A DNA stretch of 23,136 bases, from IMG/VR virus record IMGVR_UViG_3300024311_000803, positions 1 through 23,136 of that record. One strand, 5' to 3'. The stretch is from a virus. Below, in pieces: positions 14,707-22,436 of the stretch; within the stretch, counting starts at the first letter, position 1, and the number at the start of each line of letters is the position of its first letter. The notes beneath the pieces are model-generated. The model worked only from the letters and a program-made list of their open reading frames with translations, had not been told where the DNA came from and ran no database searches. The translations under genes were made by a program, and so were the position numbers.

Positions 14707-15406
14707 CCCGCTGGCCCAGCGTGACCTGCTGTGGATGCGGCTGCTGATCGAGACGGGCGCGCGGGTGGCCGAGCTGGCCAGCTTCACCGCGGCGCAGGCC
14801 GAGGCGGCGCTGGCCACGGGCTGGCTGGCGGTGCGCGCCGCCCAGCGCAAGGCTGACGGCAAGGGCCGGCGCCGCGCGCACGAGTACCTGGTGACCGAGC
14901 CGGTGCGTGACTGCCTGCGCGGCCTGCTGGCCCTGCAGCGGCAGCACCCGGCGGGGCTGGACGCCACCGCGCCGGAGCCGCTGGTGTGGGGCCGCGGTGG
15001 CCAGGCGCTGAGCGTGCGCAGCTACCAGGCGCGCATGAAGCTGTGGGCCCGCGAGGCGGGGCTGGACGGGCGCATCAGCCCGCACTGGCTGCGGCACACG
15101 CGGGGCCGCAACATCGTGGCGCGCAGCCGGGCCAAGAACCCGCTGAAGGTGGTGCAGCTGGCGCTGGGGCATGCGTCGGTGGCCAGCTCGGGCGTGTACA
15201 CGCAGATGGTGCGGCAGGAGTACGTGGACGCCCTGCACGCGGCCGCCGGCGGGCGCATGCGCAAGGCGGCGGCGCGCCGCGCGGCGGCGGCGGGGGATGC
15301 TGGCGCCGCTGTGGGGGCCGATGCGGGCACCGATGCGGGTGCCGGTGCCGGTGACGGTGCGGGTGCCGGCGCGGCCACAGCCGTGCGGGAAGGCGCGCCA
15401 TGCTGA
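14633..15406 (+). CDS. tyrosine recombinase (catalytic domain only)
   Basis: A 257-residue site-specific recombinase of the tyrosine family. The catalytic set is visible: Arg44 in TGARVAELAS, a lysine in the beta-hairpin (Lys73 or Lys77), His151 and Arg154 in SPHWLRHTRG, His180 in LALGHASVASSGVYTQ, and the nucleophile Tyr189. The usual N-terminal core-binding (SAM-like) domain is missing, because the protein starts only about 40 residues before Arg44. The last 50 residues are an Ala/Gly-rich low-complexity tail. ATG 14633 has AAGGGGG seven bases upstream. It lies inside the early operon, not beside an attachment site, so it may resolve or integrate the genome as an early function. Confidence 0.85.
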   Translation: MDLLKRYLTDAEQRALLQAARRSTDPLAQRDLLWMRLLIETGARVAELASFTAAQAEAALATGWLAVRAAQRKADGKGRRRAHEYLVTEPVRDCLRGLLALQRQHPAGLDATAPEPLVWGRGGQALSVRSYQARMKLWAREAGLDGRISPHWLRHTRGRNIVARSRAKNPLKVVQLALGHASVASSGVYTQMVRQEYVDALHAAAGGRMRKAAARRAAAAGDAGAAVGADAGTDAGAGAGDGAGAGAATAVREGAPC

Positions 15407-15825
15407 GCGAGCGGGACTACCTGGCGTCCCTGGTGGCGCTGTGGAACGTGGCGCAGGGCGACACGGGGCAGGCCGGGGTGTGCGCCCGTCTGCTGCTGGG
15501 GCTGTACAACGGCGCGCGCTTTCCGTTCGACCTGACGGACCTGCGCCGGCTGGACACGCCGCTGCTGCGCGCGGCGTTCGACGTGCTGGCGCGCGATGCC
15601 GCGTGCACGGGGCCCGAGGTGCACGAGGTGCTGAACAGCGCCTGCGGCCGGCGCGACTTCGGGCCGCGGCTGGAGCACATGGCGCACTTCTGGCGCCTGC
15701 GGGGCCGCTGCGCCCGCGAGGGGCTGAGCTGCCTGGGCGCCAGCCCGCTGCTGGTGCAGCTGCCGGGCCAGCCGGTGCTGGGTGCGCGGGCGGCGGTGGG
15801 CCCGGCGGTGGGGGCGGGGCGGTGA
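15400..15825 (+). CDS. hypothetical protein, DUF7673-like
   Basis: A 141-residue protein whose ATG overlaps the end of the recombinase gene by 7 bases. The segment LLLGLYNGARFPFDLTDLRR (about residues 31-50) matches, from memory, the LYNG-x-RFPFDLT signature of the DUF7673 family, found in mobile elements of Burkholderiales and pseudomonads. The family has no known function. The C-terminal part has two cysteines (RGRCAREGLSCLG) and then turns low-complexity. Role unknown; its place suggests an accessory of replication or host takeover. Confidence 0.65.
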   Translation: MLSERDYLASLVALWNVAQGDTGQAGVCARLLLGLYNGARFPFDLTDLRRLDTPLLRAAFDVLARDAACTGPEVHEVLNSACGRRDFGPRLEHMAHFWRLRGRCAREGLSCLGASPLLVQLPGQPVLGARAAVGPAVGAGR

Positions 15826-16235
15826 GCACGCCGTGCGCCGTGGCCATCACGCGGCGGCTGGCCGAGCACGGGGGCTGGCTGGGCCGCGGCGAGCTGGTCG
15901 CCGGCCTGGGCTGGCACGAGGCGGTGGTGGACGACGAGCTGGCCGAGCTGGTGATGGCGGGCACGCTGTTGTTCAACCCCCGGGGGCGGGAGTACCGGCT
16001 GGGCGGCACCTTGTGGGCGCGCCGGGCGATGCGCGAGCTGGTGCGCACGGGCGTGCGCCGCGCGGCGGTGATGGGCCCGGCCGCCGGCGGCGGGCAGGCG
16101 CATGTGGGCCTGGCCCAGCGCACGACGGCGCCGGACGGGACGGAGAGGCTGGTGATGGCGGAGCTGGAGGCGCCCTGTGGCGACCTGCCGGGCGCGCTGC
16201 GGCTGGCGGCGCTGGTGGACGCGTGGGCGCGGTGA
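15822..16235 (+). CDS. winged-helix-like DNA-binding protein
   Basis: A 137-residue protein starting with GTG 15822, overlapping the previous stop (GTGA). The N-terminal 60 residues have winged-helix character: ITRRLAEHGGWLGRGELVAG, then a recognition-helix-like segment EAVVDDELAELVMAG, and the wing LLFNPRGREYRLGG. The rest is less clear. It probably binds DNA as a small regulator or a replication accessory. No catalytic residues are seen. Family not recognised. Confidence 0.6.
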   Translation: MSTPCAVAITRRLAEHGGWLGRGELVAGLGWHEAVVDDELAELVMAGTLLFNPRGREYRLGGTLWARRAMRELVRTGVRRAAVMGPAAGGGQAHVGLAQRTTAPDGTERLVMAELEAPCGDLPGALRLAALVDAWAR

Positions 16236-16263
16236 CGCGCCGCGCTGGATGGGAGCAGGAGCG

Positions 16264-16521
16264 ATGCAGATCTTTGCCTTGGCGCCGCTGATGCGTGCGG
16301 CGCTGGACTTGCTGCTGGCGCGCCACCCGGCGCCGGTGGACGCGGCCGCGGTGGCCGCGGCGCTGGAGGTGCCGCACTGGGCGGCCGAGGCGGCGCTGGC
16401 CCGGCTGCAGGAGGCGGGCGATGTGCTGCCGGTGCCGGGCGGCTGGCGGCTGAGCTGCAGTGCGGAGGTGGCGCTGGCCTTGTCGCTGCCGGCCTGCCTG
16501 CGCGGGGCGGGGGGGCGGTGA
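16264..16521 (+). CDS. small winged-helix-like protein (85 aa)
   Basis: An 85-residue protein. ATG 16264 has GGGAG at 16251-16255 eight bases upstream. The middle reads like a small winged helix: VDAAAVAAALEVPHWAAEAA, a recognition-type helix, then LARLQEAGDVLPVPGGWRL as helix plus wing. It is similar in design to the preceding gene, so the two may be related or work together. Family not recognised. Confidence 0.55.
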   Translation: MQIFALAPLMRAALDLLLARHPAPVDAAAVAAALEVPHWAAEAALARLQEAGDVLPVPGGWRLSCSAEVALALSLPACLRGAGGR

Positions 16522-16805
16522 TGCAGGCCGCCCCCGCGCGCCGCGATGCGGTGTACCACTGCCAGGCCACGGGCTGCCAGCACGAGGTGCCGCGCAGCCA
16601 CCTGATGTGCCCGGACCACTGGCGCATGGTGCCGGCGCACCTGCGCCGCGAGGTGTGGGCGGCCTGGCGCACGCTGTGCCGGCGGCCCAGCATGCACAGC
16701 TCGCGGGCCTACCAGGTGGTGCGGCGCGAGGCGGTGAACGCGGTGGAGGCGAAGTGCCTGCTGCGGCTGGCCCGCAGTGCGCAGGCCGCGCTGCCGCTGT
16801 TCTGA
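16521..16805 (+). CDS. small zinc-binding protein (94 aa)
   Basis: A 94-residue protein with likely zinc ligands in residues 13-36: CQATGCQHEV followed by HLMCPDHWRMVP. The Cys-x4-Cys plus Cys-x2-His with the HW-x-MVP continuation is a pattern I know from small phage and mobile-element proteins of Burkholderiales and pseudomonads, with no named function. The rest is helical and basic (HLRREVWAAWRTLCRR). The start overlaps the previous stop (TGATG). Nucleic-acid binding is likely, role unknown. Confidence 0.65.
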   Translation: MQAAPARRDAVYHCQATGCQHEVPRSHLMCPDHWRMVPAHLRREVWAAWRTLCRRPSMHSSRAYQVVRREAVNAVEAKCLLRLARSAQAALPLF

Positions 16806-16835
16806 CCCGAGGGCCCACCCGCCGAGAGCAACCCC

Positions 16836-19667
16836 GTGCGCCTGCAGGTGGCACCCCACGACCGCGCCGACCCCCCGATGACGACGAACCGCCCCTCTCT
16901 GGCCGATGAGATCAACGCGCGGGTGGACTGCGAGGACCTGGCGTACCGGCTGGGCCTGGAGCGGCCGGGGGACCGGGGCAATTTCAAGAGCCCGCACCAT
17001 GCGGACAAGGCGCCGTCGCTGAGCACGTACAAGCGCGACGGCCGCAGCTTCTTCAAGGACTTCAGCCAGGACGTGGGCGGCGGGCCGGTGGACCTGTACA
17101 TGCACGTGCAGGGCTGTGACTTCCGCGAGGCGGTGCGGGCGCTGGGGGAGATGTACCGCATCACCGTGGAGCTGCCGCGCGTGGCAGGCGAGCGGCGCGA
17201 GCGCACGAAGGTGGAGTGGATTGCCGACAACTGCCTGGCCAATGTGCGCGACGCGGGCAAGCGCCAGCAGCTGGTGGACTACCTGGTGGGCCGGGGCGTG
17301 GCGGAGCAGGCGGTGGCCCATGCGGTGGAGCAGGGCACGCTGGGGCTGAACGACTACGTGAACCCGAAGTTCGCGCCCGGGGAGGTGAACCACGGGGGGC
17401 CGGCGGTGGCCAGCATCGTGCGCACGCCGGACACGGGCACGGTGGTGGCGGTGGACATGCGCTACCTGGACGCCGAGGGCAATGGCGGGGTGAAGACGCA
17501 GAGCCAGGGCGAGAAGCTGGGCGCGCCGTGGTGCAGCGACTGGCGGCGCTTCCACACCGCGCGGCGGGTTTACGTGGTGGAGAGCGCGATCAATGCGCTG
17601 AGCGTGGACAGCTGCGCGCTGCCGCACACGGCGGCGGTGGCGGTGCGGGGCACGGGCAGCGTGGCGGGGATGGACTGGCGGCTGTTCATCGGCAAGCAGG
17701 TGGTGCTGGCCTTCGACAACGACGCGCCGCTGGAGCGGGGGCCGAAGGCGGGCTACTGCGCGGGGCTGATGGCGGCCTGGGCGGCGCACGAGGCGCTGAT
17801 GGGCCTGGACGTGCCGGCGCTGATGGTGGACATGGAGGACTGGCTGGACGACGACGGCGAGCCGGTGAACGACGTGAACGACTACCTGCAGCTGCACGGG
17901 GCGGACCGGCTGGGCACGGCGCTGCAGAAGCTGGAGCAGTGGTTGATCCCGGGCATGCCGGGCAAGGAGCACCGGGGCAAGCCGCGGATCTGGCTGCCGT
18001 TCCATGACGCGCAGGTGTACTGGCGCTTCCGGGTGCGGCCGGACTTCACCAGCTACGTGGAGAAGTACGAGGCGGCGGCGGAGGACAGCGACGACGGCAA
18101 GGAGAAGCTGACGCTGGGCAATGTGTGCGGCTTCCGGGTGGCGGGGGTGAGTCGGGTGACGATTGCCAGCCCGACGAGCACGATGACGGGCGACAAGGAC
18201 ACGGCGCCGCACACGGTGTTTGCGGTGAGCGTGCAGGTGCCGCGCTACGGGACGAAGCTGCTGCGCCGGGTGGTGGCGGACGAGCAGCTGCACAACGTGG
18301 AGGTGTGGAAGAAGCTGGGGCCGGTGTTCTCGCCGCAGAGCTTCAGCCGGATGATCAACATCCTGGAGCGGGCGGCGGACATCGGGGCGCGCGATGCGGT
18401 GAACTTCGTGGGGCTGGCCTGGCGCAATGGGCGGCCGGTGGTGAACGAGGGGCCGGACTGCTTCTTCGTGGACCCGGCGCAGCAGTGCCCGTACAGCGCG
18501 CTGGTGTTTCCGGCGGGGCCGCGCAGCACGGCGCGGCAGGTGGTGGACGCGTACCAGGCGACGTTCCGCGAGAACGGGGTGCTGCAGCTGCTGGTGTGGG
18601 CGCTGGGGGCGCACCTGAAGGCGTTCCTGGGGTTCTGGCCGCACTTTGTGATGCAGGCGGACAAGGGCACGGGCAAGGACACGGTGATCAAGCGGCTGGA
18701 GCGCAGCATCGGGATGACGGTGTTCAGCCGGCAGAGCATGCAGACGGAGTTCCGCATGCTGACGAGCGTGAGCTACACGAGCCACCCGGTGGGCTGGGGC
18801 GAGCTGAGCGCGAACAAGCAGGACCTGATCACGAAGGCGCTGCACAACCTGCAGGAGGCCTACCAGTACAACCACACGCGGCGCGGGGCGGAGTTGAAGG
18901 ACTTCCTGATCTGCGCGCCGGTGCTGCTGGCGGGCGAGGACGTGCCGGTGAGCACGCTGCAGGGCAAGGTGGTGCGCAACCACCTGGCGGCGGCCAACCG
19001 CGGGCCGCTGATGCCGGAGGACTTGCCGGTGTTCCCGGTGCGGCAGTGGCTGGAGTACCTGGCGGCGCTGCCGAAGGCGCGGGTGCTGGAGCTGCACGCG
19101 CGGGCGGTGGCCGAGATGCAGGTGAGCAGCGTGGGCGTGGACGAGGACACGGGGGCGCAGCGGATCCTGACGAACTACGCGGCGGTGCGGGCGGCCTGGG
19201 TGCTGCTGTGCGACTTTGCGGGGCTGGAGGTGGGGCAGGGCGGCTTTCTGCGCGACCTGACGGCGCAGATGAACGCGCACATCACGGAGACGAAGGGCGA
19301 GCGGCAGCCGTGGGTGTGGATCGTGGAGACGCTGCTGAGCGAGATCTCGCGCGGGACGTTCCGCTACCCGTTCGTGTTCGACGAGACGGCGGAGGAGGAG
19401 CCCTTCCTGGCGGTGCGGACGAGCCACGTGATGGACCACATCGCGCGGGAGCACAGCCTTCGGGACTTCTGGGACCAGCTGCCGATCAAGAGCGACCGGG
19501 TGTTCAAGCGGGCGCTGCAGACGGCGAATGTGCTGGCGGAGGACGACATCGAGCGCACCTGCAACGGCAGGCGCGTGGCGCACATGGTGGGCCTGAGCCT
19601 GCCGGCGCTGGAGCAGTACGGGCTGAGTGCGGCGCGCCCGGTGGACCCGAAGACGCCGACGACCTGA
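16836..19667 (+). CDS. bifunctional primase-helicase
   Basis: A 943-residue protein, the main replication enzyme of the phage. Residues 49-105 align with the DnaG-type zinc-ribbon (CHC2) domain: NFKSPHHADKAPSLSTYKRD, then GGGPVDLYMHVQG and REAVRALGEMY. Zinc cysteines are replaced (S52 in place of Cys; no Cys pair in the second knuckle). A TOPRIM domain follows with VYVVES (E249) and LAFDND (D294, D296). The C-terminal half has a helicase-type ATPase with Walker A ADKGTGKDTVIKR near residues 607-619, and sensor-like LLAGED further on. So it makes primers and unwinds DNA. Start taken as GTG 16836 with weak GAGAG upstream; ATG 16878 is an alternative and would drop 14 residues. Codons end mainly in G. 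Confidence 0.85.
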   Translation: MRLQVAPHDRADPPMTTNRPSLADEINARVDCEDLAYRLGLERPGDRGNFKSPHHADKAPSLSTYKRDGRSFFKDFSQDVGGGPVDLYMHVQGCDFREAVRALGEMYRITVELPRVAGERRERTKVEWIADNCLANVRDAGKRQQLVDYLVGRGVAEQAVAHAVEQGTLGLNDYVNPKFAPGEVNHGGPAVASIVRTPDTGTVVAVDMRYLDAEGNGGVKTQSQGEKLGAPWCSDWRRFHTARRVYVVESAINALSVDSCALPHTAAVAVRGTGSVAGMDWRLFIGKQVVLAFDNDAPLERGPKAGYCAGLMAAWAAHEALMGLDVPALMVDMEDWLDDDGEPVNDVNDYLQLHGADRLGTALQKLEQWLIPGMPGKEHRGKPRIWLPFHDAQVYWRFRVRPDFTSYVEKYEAAAEDSDDGKEKLTLGNVCGFRVAGVSRVTIASPTSTMTGDKDTAPHTVFAVSVQVPRYGTKLLRRVVADEQLHNVEVWKKLGPVFSPQSFSRMINILERAADIGARDAVNFVGLAWRNGRPVVNEGPDCFFVDPAQQCPYSALVFPAGPRSTARQVVDAYQATFRENGVLQLLVWALGAHLKAFLGFWPHFVMQADKGTGKDTVIKRLERSIGMTVFSRQSMQTEFRMLTSVSYTSHPVGWGELSANKQDLITKALHNLQEAYQYNHTRRGAELKDFLICAPVLLAGEDVPVSTLQGKVVRNHLAAANRGPLMPEDLPVFPVRQWLEYLAALPKARVLELHARAVAEMQVSSVGVDEDTGAQRILTNYAAVRAAWVLLCDFAGLEVGQGGFLRDLTAQMNAHITETKGERQPWVWIVETLLSEISRGTFRYPFVFDETAEEEPFLAVRTSHVMDHIAREHSLRDFWDQLPIKSDRVFKRALQTANVLAEDDIERTCNGRRVAHMVGLSLPALEQYGLSAARPVDPKTPTT

Positions 19668-19684
19668 GACGCGAGGACGCAGAC

Positions 19685-19939
19685 ATGGACAAGCAGGCAA
19701 CCCCCGCCCCGGCAGCAACGGCCGAGGACGACCCCGACGCGCCGGAGCGCGACGACGGCCCGCGCGACAGCACGCGGCTGAACTGGCTGGAGGCGCAGGG
19801 CCAGGTGCAGATCTACGAGTGGATCGCCGCGGAGCCGGGCGGCGCCAGCACCTACGAGCTGGAGGACGTGGACGGCACGACGATCGGGCAGGGGCCGGAC
19901 CTGCGGGCGGCGATTGACGATGCGATGGGGGTGCGCTGA
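19685..19939 (+). CDS. small acidic hypothetical protein (84 aa)
   Basis: An 84-residue protein with GAGGA at 19673-19677 seven bases before ATG 19685. The first 35 residues are Ala/Pro/Asp-rich and probably disordered. The second half (LNWLEAQGQVQIYEWIAAEP, then strands and a helix) looks like a small folded domain. Very acidic, so it may be a DNA-mimic or a protein-binding accessory. This is speculation; family not recognised. It follows the primase gene by 17 bases. Confidence 0.6.
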   Translation: MDKQATPAPAATAEDDPDAPERDDGPRDSTRLNWLEAQGQVQIYEWIAAEPGGASTYELEDVDGTTIGQGPDLRAAIDDAMGVR

Positions 19940-19940
19940 G

Positions 19941-20195
19941 ATGGCCGGGGCGAAGGTGGACAGCCCGGCAGTGAGCAAGCCGGTGAAGCTGGAGCTGAAC
20001 AACAGCGGGGCCTGGAAGACGGTGGCGCGCTTCGACGCTGCGGACGAGCAGCAGGCGGACCCGGCGATGCAGGCGGCCGAGCTGCTGCAGCGGGTGAACC
20101 CGCGCCAGGCCTGGCGCATTGCCACGGACGAGCCGCTGCCGCTGGTGCTGATGCGCCTGTGCGACGCGGCGACGGGCTGGGAGCCTGCCAGATGA
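19941..20195 (+). CDS. small hypothetical protein (84 aa)
   Basis: An 84-residue protein, whose ATG follows the previous stop by one base. Contains a strand-rich segment (KPVKLELNNSGAWKTVARFD, about residues 13-32) and then helices, AMQAAELLQRVNPRQAWRIA. This layout resembles small phage proteins that carry out minor roles in replication. I do not recognise a family. It is coupled to the HNH gene by an ATGA overlap. Confidence 0.6.
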   Translation: MAGAKVDSPAVSKPVKLELNNSGAWKTVARFDAADEQQADPAMQAAELLQRVNPRQAWRIATDEPLPLVLMRLCDAATGWEPAR

Positions 20196-20866
20196 CCGCC
20201 CGGCGCAGGTACTGGACGCCGGCCGAGGTGGAGCAGCTGCGCCGCCGCTATGCGGACGAGCCGACAGACGCGATCGCGCAGGCGCTGGGCCGCCAGCTGC
20301 GGCATGTGCATGCGAAGGCGGTGACGCTGGGGCTGAAGAAGACGCACGAGGCGAAGTCGGCCGCTAGCCGCAAGGCGATGGCGGACCCGGGGCACGGTGG
20401 CCGGCGCAGCCAGTTCCAGCCCGGGCAGGTGCCCTGGAACACGGGGACGAAGGGGAAGGCGGGGCAGCACGAGAACTCGCGGGCGACGCAGTTCAAGCCG
20501 GGCGCCAGGCCGGTGACCTGGGTGCCGGTGGGCAGCTACCGGATCGACCCGGACGGCTGCCTGCAGGTGAAGTACTCGGACGAGCCGGGCAGCCCGACCA
20601 GGCGCTGGATGGGGGTGCACCGGGCGGTGTGGGAGGCGGCGCACGGTCCGGTGCCTGCGGGGCACGTGGTGGTGTTCAAGCCGGGGCGGTTCACGACGCA
20701 GCTCGAGGAGATCACGCTGGACGCGGTGGAGCTGGTGTCGCGGGCTGAGCTGATGGGGCGCAACAGCATCCACCAGATGCATCCGCAGCTGGCGGAGGTG
20801 TCGCGGCTGCGGGGGACGCTGAAGCGGGCGATCAACCAACGGGCGAAGGTGACGGAGGCGGCATGA
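20192..20866 (+). CDS. HNH endonuclease with N-terminal Myb/SANT-like domain
   Basis: A 224-residue protein. Residues 5-50 look like a SANT/Myb-type DNA-binding helix bundle (YWTPAEVEQLRRRY, then DAIAQALGRQ and HVHAKAVTLG). Residues 105-181 form an HNH-type domain: SYRIDPDGCLQVKYSD, GVHRAVWEAAHGPVPAGHVV with H133, H141 and H148, and VSRAELMGRN. This is the layout of phage HNH homing-type or DNA-processing nucleases. It probably nicks or cuts DNA during replication, packaging or recombination. It may also be a mobile endonuclease; no intron is seen. The start overlaps the previous stop (ATGA). Confidence 0.8.
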   Translation: MTARRRYWTPAEVEQLRRRYADEPTDAIAQALGRQLRHVHAKAVTLGLKKTHEAKSAASRKAMADPGHGGRRSQFQPGQVPWNTGTKGKAGQHENSRATQFKPGARPVTWVPVGSYRIDPDGCLQVKYSDEPGSPTRRWMGVHRAVWEAAHGPVPAGHVVVFKPGRFTTQLEEITLDAVELVSRAELMGRNSIHQMHPQLAEVSRLRGTLKRAINQRAKVTEAA

Positions 20867-21168
20867 ACGAGGGCGAGCGCAAGACGATCGACGACCTGCG
20901 GGCCACGCTGTTCGCGACGCTGGAGGGCGTGCGCAACGGCACGGTGGACCTGGACCGGGCTCGGACGATCAACGAGATCGGCAAGACGATCATCGACACG
21001 GCCAAGGTGGAGGTGGACTACCTGCGGGTGACGGACGGCGGGGAGAGCGAGTTCCTGAGCAGCGCGATCGGCGCGGCGAACCTGCCGCCAGGGCTGCCAC
21101 CCGCCGGCGCGCAGGACGGGCCGCGCAACGGGATCACCGGGATCGTGCGGCACCGGATGCGGGGGTGA
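20863..21168 (+). CDS. small helical phage protein (101 aa)
   Basis: A 101-residue protein with ATGA overlap to the HNH gene. The first 55 residues are helical and charged: ERKTIDDLRATLFATLEGVR, then DRARTINEIGKTIIDTAKVE, a pattern I have seen in small phage early proteins of unknown role. The C-terminal part is Gly/Pro-rich and ends basic. It may be a dimer or a scaffold. Role unknown. Confidence 0.65.
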   Translation: MNEGERKTIDDLRATLFATLEGVRNGTVDLDRARTINEIGKTIIDTAKVEVDYLRVTDGGESEFLSSAIGAANLPPGLPPAGAQDGPRNGITGIVRHRMRG

Positions 21169-21170
21169 CC

Positions 21171-21704
21171 ATGGCGGACAAGCTGAAGCGCGGGATCGCG
21201 ACGGTGGAGGACCTGCGGGCGCGGGCCGTGCTGGACCCGGTGACGCTGTGCTGGCACTTCCAGGGGTCGACGGTGCAGGGGCATCCGCGGATCTGGACGC
21301 TGGACCTGGATGCGATGGAGAAGCGGGTGTTGTCGGGGCCGCGGGCGGTGTGGTTCATCGCGCACGGCACGCCGCTGCACGGGCTGGTGGCCTACATGGG
21401 CTGCTGGACGGCGGACTGTGTGTGCCCGGTGCATGTGCGCCGGGGCACGCGGGCGCAGATGAATGCGGCGGTGGCGCGGGCGGGGCTGCTGCCCGACCGC
21501 ACGGGCAACGAGGTGATCGTGGCGGCGGCGGCGCGGGCGCGCGAGGCGGCCGGCCATGTGGACACGCCGGTGGAGGTGGTGCGGGCGGTGCGGCAGGCGG
21601 CGGGCACGGCGTCGGGCCGGGAGCTGGCCCGGCGCTTCGGGCTGAGCGAGACGGTGGCGCAGCGGATCCTGCGGGGGCAGAACTTCAAGCAGGTGGCGGC
21701 CTGA
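21171..21704 (+). CDS. HNH-derived protein with C-terminal HTH, last gene of early operon
   Basis: A 177-residue protein. The first part resembles small HNH proteins of phages: LDPVTLCWHF, then GPRAVWFIAHGTPLHG, and CWTADCVCPVH with C78, C83, C85, H88. The central His of the H-N-H motif is missing (the position reads VAYMG), so the domain is probably not a nuclease. The C-terminal part (about residues 140-170, GRELARRFGLSETVAQRILR) is a helix-turn-helix of the kind that follows HNH domains. Last place in the early operon is where late-gene activators sit (lambda Q), so a regulatory role is a tempting inference. A GTG at 21165 overlaps the previous stop and is an alternative start. Confidence 0.65.
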   Translation: MADKLKRGIATVEDLRARAVLDPVTLCWHFQGSTVQGHPRIWTLDLDAMEKRVLSGPRAVWFIAHGTPLHGLVAYMGCWTADCVCPVHVRRGTRAQMNAAVARAGLLPDRTGNEVIVAAAARAREAAGHVDTPVEVVRAVRQAAGTASGRELARRFGLSETVAQRILRGQNFKQVAA

Positions 21705-22027
21705 TGCGCACACTGGGCATGGGGCAGGCCTGGGCGTGGTGACGCCGGGGTTGGGCGATGCGCAGGCAGGCGCGTTGGGGCATGCTGCACCAGGCTGCGG
21801 GTGACGCCCGCGGGGGCCGTAGGGCGCTGCTGCAGGGGTTGCCCGCGGGTGCACCCGATGGGGGGATGGGCCCCCTCCAACGGGTGCCTGACAGCTCTTA
21901 CAGGACGGCGGCGCCGCCCCGTGGCTGCGGGGATGGGGCGGGCCGGACGCGGCTTCTAGACTGGGCTGAAACAGGCCGGCCGACGCAGGCGGGCCGCTTC
22001 AGTTGGACGTCAACGGGAGACTGCGCC
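21705..22027. terminator. intergenic stretch with large hairpin, end of early operon
   Basis: About 320 bases without a gene. GCACCCG (21851-21857) pairs perfectly with CGGGTGC (21881-21887), and the inner G-run (21860-21865) pairs with the C-run (21871-21875), giving a very stable hairpin. The flanks contain more GC palindromes, for example GCGGG-TGACG-CCCGC near 21797-21811. There is no T-tract, so termination is inferred from stability and place. A possible -10 element TAGACT at 21957-21962 may start transcription of the gene at 22028. Confidence 0.5.
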
Positions 22028-22276
22028 ATGCCGAAGATGCTGCCGCCACCGGCCGAGCTGGAAAGCCCGTTCATGGAGGAACTGGACGCGACGTTGACCA
22101 CGTCGGCCCTGGGGATGCAGGCGCTGATGGCGCTGATGGCCGTGGCACCGGCGGACCACCAGGTGGGCACGCGGGCGCTGCATGCGCTGATGCTGGGGGT
22201 GGCGGACCAGTTGGGGCAGGCGGCGGGGGTGATGGGGGCGCTTCGGTCTGCGGGCGGGGTTCCGCGCGCGTCCTGA
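22028..22276 (+). CDS. small helical hypothetical protein (82 aa)
   Basis: An 82-residue protein with a GGGAG ribosome site at 22015-22019. After a Pro-rich start it consists of two helices, DATLTTSALGMQALMALMAV and QVGTRALHALMLGVADQLGQ, with a turn. It resembles small two-helix proteins of proteobacteria and, loosely, the end of the protein at 920. It is separated from the early operon by a strong hairpin and may have its own promoter. Function unknown. Confidence 0.65.
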   Translation: MPKMLPPPAELESPFMEELDATLTTSALGMQALMALMAVAPADHQVGTRALHALMLGVADQLGQAAGVMGALRSAGGVPRAS

Positions 22277-22436
22277 CTGGACGCCAGGAGGCTGTCGCGG
22301 CCGTCCGGGCAGCCACCGATCCGCGGCAAGTGTCTTGTCCGGCAGTGCCGGATGGCTGGCCATCGTCAGCCCAACGGATGACTGGCTCATGCTGCGGATC
22401 GATGCTTTCCTCTCCGATCACCTGAAGGGGGAAGCC

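Noticed and set aside
13198-14967. Long minus-strand frames opposite the CII-like and recombinase genes
   Set aside because: Ala/Pro/Gly-rich shadows. The plus strand carries motifs such as the recombinase catalytic residues.
15417-19718. Minus-strand open frame of 1433 codons opposite the early operon
   Set aside because: Arg/His/Leu/Pro-rich shadow without domains or ribosome site. The plus strand has recognisable primase-helicase and smaller genes.
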